Shown here: one piece after another, positions 63,469 through 64,000 of the stretch
Numbering within the stretch: the first letter of the stretch is position 1
Layout of the letters: every line of letters begins with the position of its first letter
Assembly (NCBI GenBank): GCA_014799485.1
Contig: JAAVHY010000011.1
Location: forward strand, 20,567 to 84,566
Reading direction: 5' to 3'
DNA length: 64,000 nt
From: Clostridiales bacterium
GTDB taxonomy: Bacteria; Bacillota_A; Clostridia; Oscillospirales; Oscillospiraceae
Notes under the pieces: generated by a model
What the model was told of the DNA's origin: nothing
The model's input: only the letters and a program-made list of their open reading frames with translations
Databases searched by the model: none
Program-made: the position numbers and the translations under genes

Positions 63469-64000
63469 ATGCGGGAGAATGATCTCAAACAGATCCTTAC
63501 ACAAATCAAGGATAAAGACCCGGGAGGCTTTGAACTGCTCTATCAACACTATTTCCGCTTTATGTTCAGTACAGCCTACACCGTTCTGAGCAACGCGGAC
63601 GACTGTTACGACGTGATCCAGTCTGTGATGCTGCGCCTCTATACGCTGGACCGTGACCTGTTTCCCACAGCACATGAGTGGGGCTGGCTCCAGACGGTGG
63701 TAAAAAATGAGGCGCTGATGCGGCTGCGCAGGGAAAAGCCCACTGTGCCGCTGAAAGACAGCTTTGATCTCCCGGTGTATGACCGGCGAATTGACGACTT
63801 TGTGGATATGGACGAATTTCGTGCCTTAACCGCCTCCCTGAACGAGCGGCAGAGAAAGGTAGTCACCATGAAAATCATGGGTAATATGACCCACAAAGAA
63901 ATCGCCAAGCTCCTCTCCCTTCCCATTGGCACCGTGCAGTGGCTCTACAATACCTCCATTAAGGAGCTGCGCCGGGCCATGGCCGCATTGGCGGCGTTGG
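63469..64000 (+). CDS. RNA polymerase sigma factor, ECF-like (3' end outside window)
   Basis: About 177 codons are present and open to the window edge. Region 2 is MRENDLKQILTQIKDKDPGGFELLYQHYFRFMFSTAYTVLSNADDCYDVIQSVMLRLYTLDRDLFP, with W-G-W-L-Q-T-V-V-K-N-E-A as the end of region 2. Region 4 is LTASLNERQRKVVTMKIMGNMTHKEIAKLLSLPIGTVQWLYNTSIKELRRAMA, a helix-turn-helix. Any anti-sigma partner would lie downstream, outside the window. The ATG has an ideal ribosome site. Confidence 0.88.
   Translation, partial: MRENDLKQILTQIKDKDPGGFELLYQHYFRFMFSTAYTVLSNADDCYDVIQSVMLRLYTLDRDLFPTAHEWGWLQTVVKNEALMRLRREKPTVPLKDSFDLPVYDRRIDDFVDMDEFRALTASLNERQRKVVTMKIMGNMTHKEIAKLLSLPIGTVQWLYNTSIKELRRAMAALAAL

Overview
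The window looks like chromosome of a high-GC, spore-forming gut clostridium of the Oscillospiraceae type (Flavonifractor, Lawsonibacter and Pseudoflavonifractor are the nearest guesses, inferred from gene content only). The clues are the sporulation genes yabP and yabQ, a T-box leader, strong GGAGG ribosome sites, oxygen-sensitive radical SAM and ferredoxin-type enzymes, SLH and sortase B surface proteins, and very large hybrid histidine kinases. No rRNA, tRNA or CRISPR array was recognised.

Layout. 1-5.5 kb, minus strand: an amidohydrolase (cut by the window edge), a yabP-yabQ-divIC-yabR block, an AI-2E family permease, and an aroF-tyrA operon preceded by a tyrosine-rich leader peptide with its own promoter and terminator. 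5.5-19.1 kb is mostly housekeeping: an isolated holin-amidase pair, hpf, a MarR-TSUP pair, T-box-leuA, a GNAT acetyltransferase, a small Nif11-like protein, proC, yebC, a MATE exporter, a SprT-like protease, glycogen phosphorylase, an AIM24 protein and a Cu/Zn superoxide dismutase. 19.2-22.4 kb holds a PAS hybrid kinase. 22.5-30.5 kb, minus strand, is a sulfatase locus: a tripartite tricarboxylate transporter whose binding protein is broken, a Cys-type sulfatase, a GntR-type regulator, the anaerobic sulfatase maturase and a ferredoxin-type aldo/keto reductase. 30.9-33.8 kb has a Gfo/Idh/MocA dehydrogenase and an SLH-GH5 glycosidase. 33.9-36.1 kb is a graveyard of purine-hydroxylase genes: xanthine dehydrogenase subunits, a MocA-like cytidylyltransferase and a nucleobase permease, all carrying deletions or frameshifts.

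36.2-57.5 kb, plus strand, is a large capsule/exopolysaccharide locus in two transcription blocks. The first makes and uses GDP-L-fucose (GT11 fucosyltransferase, gmd, fcl, manC, manA). The second starts at a structured leader and holds Wzz, BY-kinase, PHP phosphatase, a class B sortase, a short repeat protein with an SPKTG sorting signal, an LCP ligase, a VanZ-like protein, the priming sugar transferase, glycosyltransferases, Wzy, a radical SAM enzyme, a tandemly duplicated GT2 pair and Wzx. GC content clearly falls from the polymerase gene onward. The locus ends in IS66 remnants. 58.5-62.2 kb holds a BvgS-like hybrid kinase, then degenerate small genes, then the start of an ECF-like sigma factor that runs off the window.

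The most notable points are the Tyr-codon attenuator in front of aroF-tyrA, the sortase B and SPKTG substrate pair inside the capsule operon, the radical SAM enzyme between polymerase and glycosyltransferases, and the clustered decay of the purine-hydroxylase locus.
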